This document shows positions 1 through 14,000 of a stretch of 26,027 nt of DNA, piece after piece. This DNA comes from Euperipatoides rowelli (Eukaryota; Onychophora; Udeonychophora; Euonychophora; Peripatopsidae): NCBI GenBank assembly GCA_003024985.2, contig PXIH01S0006472.1. One strand, written 5' to 3'. Within the stretch, counting starts at the first letter, position 1. The number at the start of each line of letters is the position of its first letter. The notes under the pieces were generated by a model, which made no database searches, had not been told where the DNA came from, and worked only from the letters and a program-made list of their open reading frames with translations. The translations under genes were made by a program, and so were the position numbers.

Positions 1-392
1 CCCCCCTTAGAAGCTGCATATACAATTTGATCATGTAATTGTTTATCATATAATACATTCACTCCTGGTGAACTATAACAATTTCCTAACAGTATTTTTT
101 TACCCTTAATATCTTCTAATTCTATCCACACAGATTCCACATCCTTTCCAACCTCATTTATATCAGACCTTTCGGAAACCAAAATATTAATCTCCTCTTT
201 AACATAAAATAACACACCACCACCTAGTCTTTCAGTCCTATCTCTCCTAAATATTTTATAATTCATAGCTAACTCCATTACAAATTGCCAAGTTCTAAGC
301 ATTTTAAAACAATTATAATGAATTAACAATGTTATAAAAAATAAATTGTTTTTTCTTTCTTCTCTACTAAGTACAGCATATAGGATAAACAT
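1..392 (-). mobile_element. Partial non-LTR retrotransposon (LINE) APE-type endonuclease fragment
   Basis: Read on the minus strand, one frame is open from a stop at 399-401 through to the window edge. It gives about 130 residues from a Met at 390-392, and the frame is still open at base 1. Family-like sequence begins near residue 45 (NYKIFRRDR). It includes RRDRTERLGGGVLFYV (about residues 49-64), VESVWIEL (85-92) and LLGNCYSSPG (101-110). These match the RDR-x-R-x-GGGV, ESVW and CYRPP-like signatures of the apurinic-endonuclease domain that nicks target DNA in LINEs of the Jockey/CR1 type. The N-terminal part of the domain, with its usual Asn and Glu-Thr-Trp motif, is not recognisable. The roughly 44 preceding residues look like unrelated open sequence, so the element is probably 5'-truncated near 260-300. 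The GDFN and SDH motifs and the reverse transcriptase would lie beyond the left edge. Gln is written CAA three times, so the standard code applies. The clade is not resolved. The Met is not claimed as a real start. Confidence 0.8.
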
Positions 393-853
393 ATCAGGTC
401 AGTATGGTATAGCCAAGCTATTAAAACAAGCCAGAACATCAGTTTCATTATGTGATATTTTTTTTTGTTATAGTAGGCCTACTGTATACAGTAGGCCTAC
501 TATAACAAAATTAATTGTTGTTAAAATAAGGAATATAAACAAAATTCGATCTCAACAAACATTTAATATCTTGAAGGCTAGATACAAGTTAAATGATAAG
601 CACACTACTCGCTTGGTGATCAGTGAATTGTCGTAAATGTTATAAGATACAGTATAAGCTATCATGAACGTTGTCATACATTAAAAATAACTTGTCACAG
701 TTTCATTATTATTGACTGGTATAACAAATTTCTTACGATATATCCAAACAATACTTGCATTTTACACAAAGTAAATGTATCATAATATATAAATAGCACA
801 GATTTCACAGAGAATAAAAACAGGATGGACAAAGTTCACAAAGAGAGTACCCA
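393..853. other. AT-rich non-coding flank between LINE fragment and satellite
   Basis: About 460 bases of AT-rich, non-GAT sequence with no recognisable gene. A 96-codon open frame at 346-636 on the plus strand crosses both the antisense of the LINE fragment and the palindrome and has no recognisable domain, so I treat it as chance. A TATA-like TATATAAATAG lies at 786-796. An ATG at 825 has A at -3 and G at +4. The frame from that ATG immediately becomes Met/Lys repeat, so neither is convincing as a gene signal. GAT-type triplets begin abruptly at about 854, after AGAGTACCCA. Confidence 0.7.
463..510. repeat. Perfect 48-bp palindrome built on two GTAGGCCTAC cores
   Basis: Two 24-base arms are exact reverse complements with no spacer, centred between bases 486 and 487 (GTA|TAC). 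Each arm contains AGTAGGCCTACT, itself a palindrome, so the structure is two copies of a 12-bp palindrome around a GTATAC centre, with TTTTGTTAT / ATAACAAAA ends. It could form a cruciform or a strong hairpin. Perfect symmetry suggests either a very recent inverted duplication or the fused termini of a small foldback element. No target-site duplication is obvious at its ends. It is too far from the LINE fragment and too symmetric to be an obvious part of it. Confidence 0.9.
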
Positions 854-3183
854 GCTGATGATGATGAAGAAGATGATAAAGCTGATGATAAAGATGATGA
901 TATTGAAGATGAATAAGATTATGATGAAGATGATGATAATGATTATGATGAAGATTAAGCTGATGATGAAGATGAAGATGATAAAGATGATGATGATGAT
1001 GAAGATAATGATGAAGTTGATAAAGATGAAGATGATGATGAAGATGATGATAAATATGATGAAGATGAGGATGATGAAGATGATTAAGATGATGAAGATG
1101 ATGATGATTATGATGAAGCTGATTATGATGGTGAAGAAGATGAAGATGATGGAGCTGATGATGATGATGATGAGGATGAAGATTATGATGATGATGAAGA
1201 TGATGATGAAGATTATGATGAAGATGATGATGATAATATGATGATTATAAAGATGATGATGATAATGTTGAACATGATGATGATGAAAATGATGATTAAG
1301 ATGATGAGATGAAGATGATGAATATGAAGATGATGATGAATAAGATGATTATGATGATGTAGATGATGATGATAATGAATATGATGAAGATGATGATGCT
1401 GAAGATGAATATGATGATGATGAAGTTGATGAGGAAGATGAAGATGATGATGTTTATGATGATGATAAAGATGAAGATTATGAAGATAATAAAAAAGATG
1501 ATGAATATTATCATGAAGATGATGATGATGATAATGTTGAACATGGTGTGATGATGAGGCTGATGATAAAGATGATGAAGACAATGAAGAAAATGATGAA
1601 GGTGATGATGACTAAGATGATGATGAAGAGGAAGATGCTGAAGATGAAGATCATGATGAAGAAAAAGATGATGATAATGGGGGTGATGACAAACGATGAT
1701 AATGATGAAGATTATGATGATGATGATAATGAAGATGATGATGATGAAGATGATGAAAATGAAGATTATGATGAAGACGGATATGATGATGAAAATGAAG
1801 AATATGATGATGAATATGATGATGAGGATGATGAAGATGATGATGCTGAAGATGATGATTAATAAGATGATAATGAGGATAATGATGATGATAATGAAGA
1901 TGAAGATGAATATGATAAATATCCTGATGATGAAGATAATGAAGATAAATAAAATGATGAAGATGATGATGAAGATGATGAATATGAAGATTATGATGAA
2001 AATGATGATTATGATGGTGAAGATGAAGATGATAATGAATATGGTGGAGCTGATGATCAAGATGAGGATGAAGATGATGAATATGAAGATTAAGTTGAAG
2101 ATGATGAATATGATAATGCAGATGATGATTATAATGAAGATGATGATAATGATGGTAATGATGAAGATATGATTATGATGATGAAGATGAAGATGAGGAA
2201 AATGATGATAATGTTGAAGAACATGATTATGAAGATGGTGATCATGATGATGATGATTAAGATGATGATAAATATAATGAAGATGATGGAAATGATGAAT
2301 AAGATGATTTTGATGATGAAGATGCTGAAGTAGATGATGATGATGAAGATGAATATGAAGATGATGATGAATATGATGAAGATGATGATGATTAAGATGA
2401 AGATAATGATGAAAAGTATGATTATGATGGTGAAAAAAATGAAAATGATAATGGTGATTATGATGATGGATATGATGAAGATGATGAATATGATGATGAG
2501 ATGATGCTGATTAAGATGATGATTAAGATGAAGATTATGATGAAAATGATGAGTATGATTTTGAAGATGATTGTGATGATGGAGCTGATGAAGAATATGA
2601 AGATGATGATGAGGAAGATGATGACAATGAAGATAATGAAAATGAAGATGATGAAGATGAATATGAAGGTGAAGATGATGAATATGATGATGAAGATGCT
2701 GATGATAATGATGCAGATGATGGTGATGAAGATGATGATTAAGAAGCTGATGATGAATAATATGATGATNAAGATGATTATGAAGATGATGATTATCATA
2801 AAGATGATGAAGATTATCATGATGAAGATGATGATGAAGATGAAGATTAAGATGAAGATGATAATGTTGAAGAACATGATGATGATGAGGATGATGATAA
2901 AGCTGATGATGATAAAGATGAAGATGATGTAGATGAGGATGATGAAGATAATGCTGAACTCGATGATGATGATTATGATGATAATGAATATGATGAAGAT
3001 GATGATGATAGTGAATAAGATGAAGAAAATGATGATGATTGTGATGAAGATGATGACGAAGATGCTGATGATGAACATGATGATGAACATGAATATGATG
3101 ATGATAAAGATGATGATGATAAAGATGAAGATGATGAATAAAATTATGAAGATGTAGATAATGATGAAATGATGCTGAAGATG
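854..3183 (+). repeat. Proximal GAA-rich block of the satellite
   Basis: This block is mostly GAT and GAA with scattered TAT, AAT, AAA and TAA. It lacks the long GGT-rich and GCT-rich stretches that mark the later units. It shares short words with the GAA-rich part of those units: GGAGCTGATG near 1150, 2045 and 2581 here, and near 3704, 7668 and 11546 later; and GAAGAACATGAT near 2216 and 2870 here, and near 3810, 7780 and 11675 later. It may be an expanded or older copy of the GAA-rich segment. Its internal periods are irregular, about 0.5-1.1 kb. A single ambiguous base lies at 2770. Confidence 0.6.
2770..2770. other. Ambiguous base (N) in the array
   Basis: One undetermined base interrupts GATGATNAAGATG. 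It indicates that consensus quality in this repeat is imperfect, so small phase shifts anywhere in the array should be read with caution. Confidence 0.98.
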
Positions 3184-6100
3184 ATGACAATGAAGATGAA
3201 GATGATGATGATGAAGTTGATGATGCTGATGAAAATGATGATTATGATGATGATGATGATTATGATGATATGAAGATGATGATTATGAAGATGAGGAAGA
3301 TGGTGTTGAAATTGATGATGAATAAGATAATGATGATGAAGATGCTGATATGATGATGAAGATGCTGATATGATGAAGATGAATATGATGATGACGATGA
3401 AGATGATGAATATGAAGATGATGTAGATGATGATGAACAAGATGAATATGAGATGAAGATGATGATAGTGATAATGATGATGATTATGATGATGAAAATG
3501 ACTATGATGGTGAAGATGAAAATGATGAAGATGATAAACATGATGATGATATGATGATGAATATGCATATGATGATGAGATGAAGATGAAGATGATGATG
3601 ATTAAGATTATGATGAATATGACTATGATGATGAGATGAAGATGATGATGATTAAGATGAAGATTATGATGAAAATGATAATTATGATGGTGAAGATGAT
3701 GATGGAGCTGATGAAGATGATGAGGAAGATGATGATGATAATGAAGATGATTATGATTATGAAGATGATGAAGATTAACATGATGAAGATGAAGATTAAG
3801 ATGAAAATGAAGAACATGATGATGAGGATGATGATGATAAAGCTGATGATAAAGATGATGATGAAGATGTTGAAGACGATGATGAAGATGATGTAGATGA
3901 AGATAATGCTGAAGATGATGAATATGAAGATTATGATGATGATAATGGAGATGATTATGAAGATGATAATAAGAACATGATGAAGATGCTGATGATGATG
4001 AAGAAGAATATGATGATGATGCAGCTGAAGATGAAGATAATGATGATGAAAAAAATGATAAAGATGAAGATGATTAATAAAATGATGATGATGATGATGT
4101 AGATGATGATGCTGAAGATGATGAACAAGATGATGACAATGAAGATGAATATGATGATGATGCTGATGAAGATGAAGATTATGATGATTATTATGAAGAT
4201 GAAGATGATGAAAAAGATGATGATGAAGATGATGATGAAGATGCTATGAAGATGATGATGATGAAGATGAATATGATGATGATGACAATGAAGCTGATGA
4301 GGATGATGATGAAGTTAAAGATGAAGATGATAAAGATGAAGATGATAAAGATGAATATGATTATGATGATGATGAAGCTGATAATGAAGATGATAAAGAT
4401 GATGAAGATTATGAATATGATGATTATGATGAAGATGATGGAGCTGTTGATGAAGATGATGAATATAATGATGATGATGAATATGATAATAATGTAGATG
4501 ATAATGATGGTGATAAATATGATGATGAATATGATGAGGAATATGAAGATGATGAAATAAATATTATAATGATGATGATTAAGATAATGATGAAGGTGAA
4601 GAAGAATATGATGATGCTGAAGATGATTATGCTGAAGATGATGCTGAAAATGATGAAGAAGATGGTCATCAAGAATATGATCATGATGAATATGATGAAT
4701 ATGAAGATAACAATGATGATGATGATAATGATTGTGATGATAATGATAATGATAAAGATTATAATGATGATAATGATAATCATAATGATGATAATGATAA
4801 TGATGACAATGATAATGATAAAGATAATGATCATAATGATGATGATAAGGGTAGTGGTGATGATGATGATGATGCTGATAATGATAATGATCATGTTTAT
4901 GATGCTGCTGCTGCTGCTGATAATGCTGATGGTGATGAGGCTGATGATGCTGATACTGATGGTGATGATAATGATGATGATCAGGATAATGATGATGATG
5001 ATGAAGATGATTATAAAGAAGATAAAGCTGATGATAAAGATGATGATGAAAATGATGATGAATATGAAGATGATGAATAAGATGATGATGGTGAAGATGA
5101 TGATCATGATGAAGATGAATATGATGAAGATGAAGAATATGATTATGATGGTGATGCTGATAATGATGGTGATGATTATGATGATGGTAATAATGATGTT
5201 AATGTTGATAATGATGGTGATGGTGATTCATTGTGATGGTGGTGATGATGGAAGTGATGGTGATGATGATGTTGAATATGAAGATGATGAAATGATTATA
5301 AAGATGATGAAGATGATAAAGATGATGAAGATGATGATGAATATTATGAAGATGATGAAAATGATGATGATGAAGATAATGCTGAAAATGATAATGCTGA
5401 AAATGATGATGGTGAAGAAGATGATAAAGATAAGCTGATGATAAAGATGAAAATGAATAATATGAAGATGAAGATGTAGATGATGATGAAGAATATGATG
5501 ATAATGATTATGATGATGATAATGATAATGATGATAAAGATAATGATGATAATGGATATAATAATGATGATAATATGATGAGTGATGATGATGATGATGG
5601 TGATAATGATTATAATAATAATGATGATATGATGAGTGATAATGATGATAATGATAAAGATGGTAATGATGATAATGATAATGATAAAGATGATGATAAG
5701 GATAATGATGATGATGATGATGATAATGAGGATGATAATGAAGATAATGATGATAATGATGCTGAGGGTGGTGGTGATGATGATAATAATTATGATAATG
5801 ATGATTATAATAATGATTGTGATGATAATGAAGATGATGATAATTCTGATGATGCTGATGCTGATGATGCTGCTGATAATGATGGTGATGATGATATTGT
5901 GATGATGATGGGATAATGGTTATGATGATGATGGTGGTGGTGATGGTGGTGATGATGATGGTGGTGGTGATGATGGTGGTGGTGGTGGTGATGATGGTGG
6001 TGGTGATGTTTGTGGTGATGATGGTGATGATTATGGTGGTGATGGTGATGACGATAGTGATGATGATGAAAAAGATGATGAACATGATGATGATGATGAA

Positions 6101-7182
6101 ATGATGATGTAGATGAAGATTATTAAGATGATGAATATGATGAAGAAATGATGATGATGCTGATTATAAAGATGATGAAGGTGATGATAATGATGATGAA
6201 AATGAAGATGAAGATGATGATAAAGCTGATGATAAAGATGAAGATGATGAAGAATATGATGAAGATGAAGTTGATTATTAATAAGATGAAGATGAAGAAT
6301 ATGATGAAGATGATGAAGTTGATTATGAATATGATGATGTTGATGAAGATAATGATGATGAAAATGATGATAATAATCATGATAAAGATGCTGATAATGA
6401 TGATAATGCTGCTGATGCTGCTGCTGCTGATGATGATAATGATGGTGATGGTCATGATTGTGGTGGTTGTGATGATGATGGTTGTGATGATGATGGTATT
6501 GATGATGATGGTGATGATGATGGTGATGTTGAAGATGATGAATATGATGAATATGATGATGATAATGATGAAGATGAGGATGATGATAATGATAATGGTT
6601 ATGATGATGGTGATGGTGATGATGGTGGAGGTGATAATGGTGGTGGTGATGATGATGGTGTGATTGTGGTAGTGATGGTGGAGGTGATAGTGGTGGTGAT
6701 TGTGATGATGATAGTGGTGGTGGTGGTGATGATAGTGATGAAGATTATGATGAAAAAGATGATAAATATGAAGATGATGAAATTATGAAGTAGATAAAGA
6801 TGAAGATTATGAAGATGATGATGAATATGATGATAAAGATGAATATAATGAAGATGATGATAAATCAGATGATGAAGAAGATGATGCTGAAGATGAACAT
6901 GATGAAGATGATAATGATGATAATGTTTATGATGATAATAATGATAATGAGGATGATAATTATAATGATAATGATAATAATAATGATAATGATGATCATA
7001 ATGATGATGAAAATGATGATGATAATGATGAAGATGATGAATATGGAGATGAAGATGATTAAGATGGTGATGAAGGAGATGATGATAATGATGCAGATGA
7101 TGATGGTGATGAAGATGATAAAGATGATGAAGAATATGATGATGATGTAGATGATGAAATGATACTGAAGATGATGAAGATG
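3184..7182 (+). repeat. Higher-order unit 1 (about 4.0 kb)
   Basis: Unit boundaries are set arbitrarily at the landmark ATGACAATGAAGATGAAGAT, found at 3184, 7183 and 11058. Landmarks in order: GGAGCTGATG at about 3704; GATGGTCATCAAGAATAT at 4661; GATTCATTGTGATGG at 5225; GCTGAGGGTGGT at 5761; GGT-rich tract at about 5925-6050; ATGATGATGTAGATG at 6101; AAATCAGATGATG around 6865. The same landmarks recur in the same order in units 2 and 3 at offsets of about 3.7-4.0 kb. The composition passes from GAA-rich to AAT-rich, then GCT-rich around 4900-4960, then GGT-rich, and back to GAA-rich. The true start of the repeating unit cannot be fixed. Confidence 0.8.
5925..6050 (+). repeat. GGT-rich tract of unit 1
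   Basis: This is a dense run of GGT with GAT, giving many closely spaced GG pairs on the plus strand. Comparable tracts occur near 9890-9985 and 13640-13715, and shorter or looser ones near 16600-16720, 18515-18595, 21750-21860, 24015-24240 and 25345-25480. Two-layer G-quadruplexes are possible in principle; that is an inference from the GG spacing only. Confidence 0.75.
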
Positions 7183-10100
7183 ATGACAATGAAGATGAAG
7201 ATGATGATGATGAAGTTGATGATGCTGATGAAAATGATGATTATGATGATGATGATTATGATATGAATATGATGATTATGAAGTTGAGGAAGATGGTGAT
7301 GATGATGATGAATAAGATAATGATGAAGATGCTGATATGATGAAAATGAAGATGAATATGATGATGATGATGATGAAGATGATGAATATGAAGATGATGT
7401 AGATGATGATGAACAAGATGAATATGAGATGATGATAGTGATAATGATGAAGATGGTTATGATGATGAAAATGACTATGATGAAGATGAAAATGATGAAT
7501 ATGATAAAGATGATAAACATGATGAGATGATGATGAATATGAATATGATGATGAGATGAAGATGATAATTAAGATGATGAATATGACTATGATGATGAGA
7601 TGAAGATGATGATGATTAAGATGAAGATTATGATGAAAATGATAATTATGATGGTGAAGATGATGATGGAGCTGATGAAAATGAAGATGAGGAAGATGAT
7701 GATAATGAAGATGATTATGATGATGATTATGAAGATGATGAAGATTAACATGAAGATGAAGAGTAAGATGAAGATGATAATGAAGAACATGATGAGGATG
7801 ATGAAGATGGTGATAAAACTGATGATAAAGATGATGATGATGATGATGATGATGATGAATATGAAGATTATGATGATAATGGAGATGATTATGAAGATAA
7901 GAAAATGATGAAGATGCTGATGATGAAGATGAATATGATGATGATGCAGCTGAAGATGATAAAGATGATGAAGATAATGATGATGATAAAGATGAAGATG
8001 ATGAATAAAATGATGATGTAGATGATAATGATGATGCTGAAGATGAAGACGATGATGAACAAGATGATGACAATTAAGATGAATATGATGAGGATGATGA
8101 TGAAGTTGATGATGATGCTGATGAAGATGAAGATTATGATGGTGATTATTATGAAGATGAAGATGATGAAAAAGATGATGATGAAGATGCTATGAAGATG
8201 ATGATGAAGATGAATATGATGATGATGACAATGAAGATGATGATGAAGATAATGATGAAGATGATAAAGATGAAGATGAATATGATGATGAAGATGAAGC
8301 TGATAATGAAGATGATGATAAAGATGATGAAGATTATGATGAAGTTGATGATTATGATGAAGATGATGGAGCTGTTAATGAAGATGATGAAGATGATGAA
8401 TATAATGATGATGAATATGATGATAATAATGCAGATGATAATGATGGTGATAAATATGATGATGAATATGAGGAATATGAAGATGATGATGAAATGAAGA
8501 TTATAATGATGATTAAGATAATGATGAAGGTGAAGAATATGAAGATGATGATACTGAAGATGATTATGCTGAAGATGATGCTGCAAATGATGAAGATGAA
8601 GATGGTCATCAAGAATATAATGATGCATATGATGAATATGATGAAAATAACAATGATGATGATTGTGATGATAATGATAATGATGATAAAGATCATAATG
8701 ATAATGATGATGATGATGATAATGATGACAATGATAATGATAAAGATAATGATCATAATGATGATAATAAGGGTGGTGGTGGTGATGATGATGATGCTGA
8801 TAATGATGATAATGATAATGATCATGCTGATGTTGCTGTTGATACTGATGCTGATAATGCTGATGGTGATGAGGCTGATGATGATAATGATGGTGATGAT
8901 AATGATGATGATCAGGATAATGATGATGATGATTATAAAGAAGATAAAGCTGATGATAAAGATGATGAATATGATGAAGATGATGAATAAGATGATGATG
9001 GTGAAGATGATGAAGATGAATATGATGAAGATGATGAAGATTATGATGAAGAATATGATTATGATGGTGATGCTGATAATGATGGTGATGATTATGATGA
9101 TGGTATAAAGACGTTAATGTTGATGATAATGATGGTGATGATGGTGATTCATTGTGATGGTGGTGATGATGGAAGTGATGGTGACGATGGTGATGATGTT
9201 GATGTTGACTGAAGATGATGATGAAATGATTATAAAGATGATGAAGATGATGAAGATGATGAAGATGAAGATGATGAAGATGAAGATTAAGAAGATGATG
9301 AAAATGATGATGATGAAGATGATAATGCTGAAAATGATGATGGTGAAAAAGATGAAGATAAGCTGATGATAAAGATTAAAATGAATAATATGATGAAGAT
9401 GTAGATGATGATGAAGAATATGATGATAATGATTATGATGATAATGATAATGATGATTAAGAAAATGATGATAATGGATATAAAAATGATGATGATGATA
9501 ATGATATGATGAGTGATAATGATGATAATGGTGATGATGATGATGGTGATAATAATTATAATAATAATGATAATGATGATATGAGTTAAGATGATAATGA
9601 TAAAGATGGTAATGATGATAATGATAATGATGATGATAAGGATAATGATGATGATAATGAGGATGATAATGATGTTAAAGTTGATGATAATGAGGATAAT
9701 GATGATGATGATAATGATGCTGAGGGTGGTTGTGATGATAATGATAATAATGATTATAATAATGATTGTGATGATGATAATGAAGATGATGATAATGAAG
9801 ATGATGATGATGATGATAATGCTGATGATGCTGCTGATAATTATGGTGATGATAATGATTGTGATGATGACGGTGATAATGGTTATGATGATGGTGGTGG
9901 TGATGATGGTGGTGGTGATGATGGTGGTAGTGGTGATGATGGTGGTGGTGATGATGGTGGTGGTGGTGATGATGGTGATGATTATGGTGGTGATGGTGAT
10001 GATGACAATAGAGATGATGATGTAAAAGATGAAGATGATGAACATGATGATGAAATGATGATGTAGATGAAGATTATGATGAATATGATGAAGAAATGAT

Positions 10101-10855
10101 GATGATGCTAATTATAAAGATGATGAAGATGACAATGATGAAGATGATGAAAATGAAGATGATGATAAAGCTGATGATAAAGATGAAGATGATGAAGAAT
10201 ATGATGAAGATGAAGTTGATTATTAAGATGAAGATAATGATGATGATGAAGAATCTGATGAAGATGAAGTTGATTATGAATATGAAGATGATGATGTAGA
10301 TGATGAAGATAATGATGAAAATTATAATAATCATGATAAAGATGCATATTATGATGATAATGCTGCTGATGCTGCTGCTGATGATGTTAATGATGTTGAT
10401 AATGATGGTGATGATGATGGTAATGATTGTGGTGGTTGTGATGATGATGGTAGTGATGGTGATGATGATGAAGATGGTGATGTTGAAGATGATGAATATG
10501 ATAATGATGAAGATGAGGATGAATTTGATGATAATGATAATGGTTATGATGATGGTGATGGTGATGATGGTGGAGGTGATGAAGGTGGTGGTAGTGATGG
10601 TGGAGGTGATGGTGGTGATGATAGTGGTGATGGTGATGATGATAGTGATGAAGATTATGAAAAAGATGATAAATATGAAGATGATGATGATGAAGATTAT
10701 GAAGATGATGAATATGATGATAAAGATGATGAATATAATGAAGATGATGATAAATCAGATGATGATGATGATGAAGATGATAATGATGTTTATAATGATA
10801 ATGTTTATGATGATAATAATGATAATGAGGATTATAATTATAATGATAATGATGT

Positions 10856-10886
<31 letters not shown>

Positions 10887-11057
10887 CATAATGATGATGA
10901 AAATGATGATGATGATGAATATGGAGATGAAGATGATTAAGATGATGAAGATGATGATAATGATGCAGATGATGGTGATGAAGATGATGATAAAGATGAA
11001 GAATATGATGATGATGATGTAGATAATGATGAAATGATGCTGAAGATGATGAAGATG
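7183..11057 (+). repeat. Higher-order unit 2 (about 3.9 kb)
   Basis: This unit carries the same landmark series as unit 1: GGAGCTGATG at 7668; GATGGTCATCAAGAATAT at 8601; GATTCATTGTGATGG at 9146; GCTGAGGGTGGT at 9719; ATGATGATGTAGATG at 10055; AAATCAGATGATG around 10755. Offsets from unit 1 are 3964, 3940, 3921, 3958, 3954 and 3890 bases. By eye, the stretch after 8601 follows that after 4661 closely, with most differences being gained or lost triplets. The longest pure GAT run in the window (7830-7856, nine units) is here. Confidence 0.8.
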
Positions 11058-14000
11058 ATGACAATGAAGATGAAGATGATGAAGTTGATGATGCTGATGC
11101 AAATGATGATTATGATGATGATGAAGATGATTATGATATGAAGATGATGATTATGAAGTTGAGGAAGATGGTAATGAGATTGATGATGATGATGAATAAG
11201 ATAATGATGATGTTGATATGATGAAGATGAAGATGATGATGACAATGAAGATGATGAATATGAAGATGATGTAGATGATGATGAACAAGAATTTGAGATG
11301 AAGATGAAGATGATAGTGATAATGATGAAGATGATTATGATGATGAAAATGACTATGATGGTGAAGATGAAAATGATGAATATGATGAAGATGATAAACA
11401 TGATATGATGATGAATATGAATATGATGATGAGATGAAGATGATGATTAAGATGATGATGAATATGACTATGATGATGAGATGAAGATGATGATTATGAT
11501 GAAGATTATGATGAAAATGATAATTATGATGGTGAAGATGATGATGGAGCTGATGAAAATGAAGCTGAGGAAGATGATGATGATAATGAAAATGATTATG
11601 ATGAAGATGATTATGAAGATGAAGATGATGAAGATTAACATGATGAAGATGAAGATTAAGATGAAGATGATAATGAAGAACATGATGATGAGGATGATGA
11701 TGAAGATGATGAAAAAGCTGATCATAAAGATGATGAAGATGAAGATGTTGAAGATGACATAGATGATGAAGATAATGCTGGAAATGATGATGAATATGAA
11801 GATTATGATGATGATAATGGAGACGATTATGAAGATAATTATAAGAAAATGATGAAGATGCTGATGATGATGAAGATGAATATGATGATGATGCAGCTGA
11901 AGATGATGAAGATAATGATGATGATAAAGATGATAAAGATGATGAATAAAATGATGATGATGTAGATGATGATGATGATGCTGAAGATGAATATGATGAT
12001 GATGATGATGAAGTTGATGATGCTGATGAAGATTATGATGATTATTATGAAGATGAAGATGATGAAAAAGATGATGATGATGAAGATGATGATGGTGAAG
12101 ATGCTATGAAGATGATGATGAAGATGCTAGGAAGATGATGATGAAGATGAATATGATGATGATGACAATGAAGATGATGATGATGAAGATGATGAAGATG
12201 ATAAAGATGAAGATGAATAAGAAGATGAAGCTGATAATGAAGATGATGATAAAGATGATGATGATTATGATGAAGATGGTGGAGCTGTTGATGAGATGGT
12301 GAATATAATGATGATGAATATGATGATAATAATGCAGATGATAATGATGGTGATAAATATGATGAAAATGATCAGGAATATGAAGATGATGAAATGAAGA
12401 TTATAATGATGATGATTAAGATGAAGGTGAAGATGGTGATGCTGAAGATGATTATGCTGAAGATGATGCTGAAAATGATGAAGATGAAGATGGTCATCAA
12501 GAATATGATGATGAATATGATGAAGATAACAATGATGATGATTGTGATGATAATGATAATGATAAAGATCATGATGATAATGATGACGATGATAAGGATA
12601 AAGATAATGATCATAATGGTGATGATGGTAATAAGGGTGGTGGTTATGATGATGATGATGCTGATGATGATAATGATCATGCTGATGATGCTGATGATGA
12701 TAATGATCATGCTGATGATGCTGCTGTTGATACTGATGCTGATAATGCTGATGGTGATGAGGCTGATGATGATGATGATGATGATGATAATGATGATCAG
12801 GATAATGATGATGATGAAGATGATTATAAAGAAGATAAAGCTGATGATAAAGATGATGATGAAAATGATAGTGAAGATGATGAAGATCATGATGAAGATG
12901 AATATGATGATGATGAATATTATGATGAATATGATTATGATGGTGATGCTGATAATGATGGTGATGATTATGATGATGTTAATGATGGTGATTCATTGTG
13001 ATGGTGGTGATGATGGAAGTGATGGTGATGATGGTGATGATGTTGAATATGAAGATAATGATGAAAAGATTATAAAGATGATAAAGATGATGAAGATTAT
13101 GAAGATGATGAAAATGATGATGATGAAGATGATAATCCTGAAAATGATAATGCTGAAAATGATGATGGTGAAGAAGATGATGAAGATAAGCTGATGATAA
13201 AGATGAAAATGAATAATATGATGAAGATGTAGATGAAGAATATGATGATGATAATGATTATGATGATGATGATGATGATGATAATGATAATGGATATAAT
13301 AATGATGATAATGATATGATGAGTGATAATGATGATAATGGTGATGATGATGATGGTGATGATTATAATAATGTTAATGATGATATGAGTGACAATGATG
13401 ATAATGATAAAGATGGTAATGATGATAATGATAATAAGGATAATGATGATAATGAGGGTGATAATGATGTTAAAGTTGATGATGAGGATGATGATGATAA
13501 TGATGCTGAGGGTGGTTGTAATGATAATGATAATAATGATGATAATGATTATAATGATTGTGATGATGATAATGAAGATGATGATGATAATGCTGATGAA
13601 GCTGCTGATAATGATGGTGATAATGATAATGATTATGATGGTGGTGGTGGTGATGATGGTGGTGGTGGTGATGATGGTGGTGGTGATGATGGTGATGATT
13701 ATGGTGGTGATGGTGATGATGATGATAGAGATGATGTAAAAGATGATGATGAACATGATGATGAAATGATGTAGATGAAGATTATGAATATGATGAATAT
13801 GATGAAGAAATGATGATTACAATGCTGATTATAAAGATGATGAAGATGATGATATTGATGAAGATGATGAAAATGAAGATGAAGATGATGATAAAGCTGA
13901 TGATAAAGATAAAGATGATGAAGAATATGATGATGATGAAGTTGATTATTAATAAGATGAAGATGATGAAGTTGATTATGAATATGATGAAGAAGATGAT

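Noticed and set aside
346-636. 96-codon plus-strand open frame in the unique flank
   Set aside because: It overlaps the antisense of the LINE fragment's reading frame and reads straight through the 48-bp palindrome, giving a duplicated YSRPT motif. No recognisable domain.
825-1241. Open frame starting at an ATG with a good Kozak-like context (A at -3, G at +4), with TATATAAATAG about 30 bases upstream
   Set aside because: After eleven ordinary residues the frame becomes Met/Lys/Ile repeat. The TATA-to-ATG distance leaves almost no 5' leader, and AT-rich DNA yields TATA-like words by chance.
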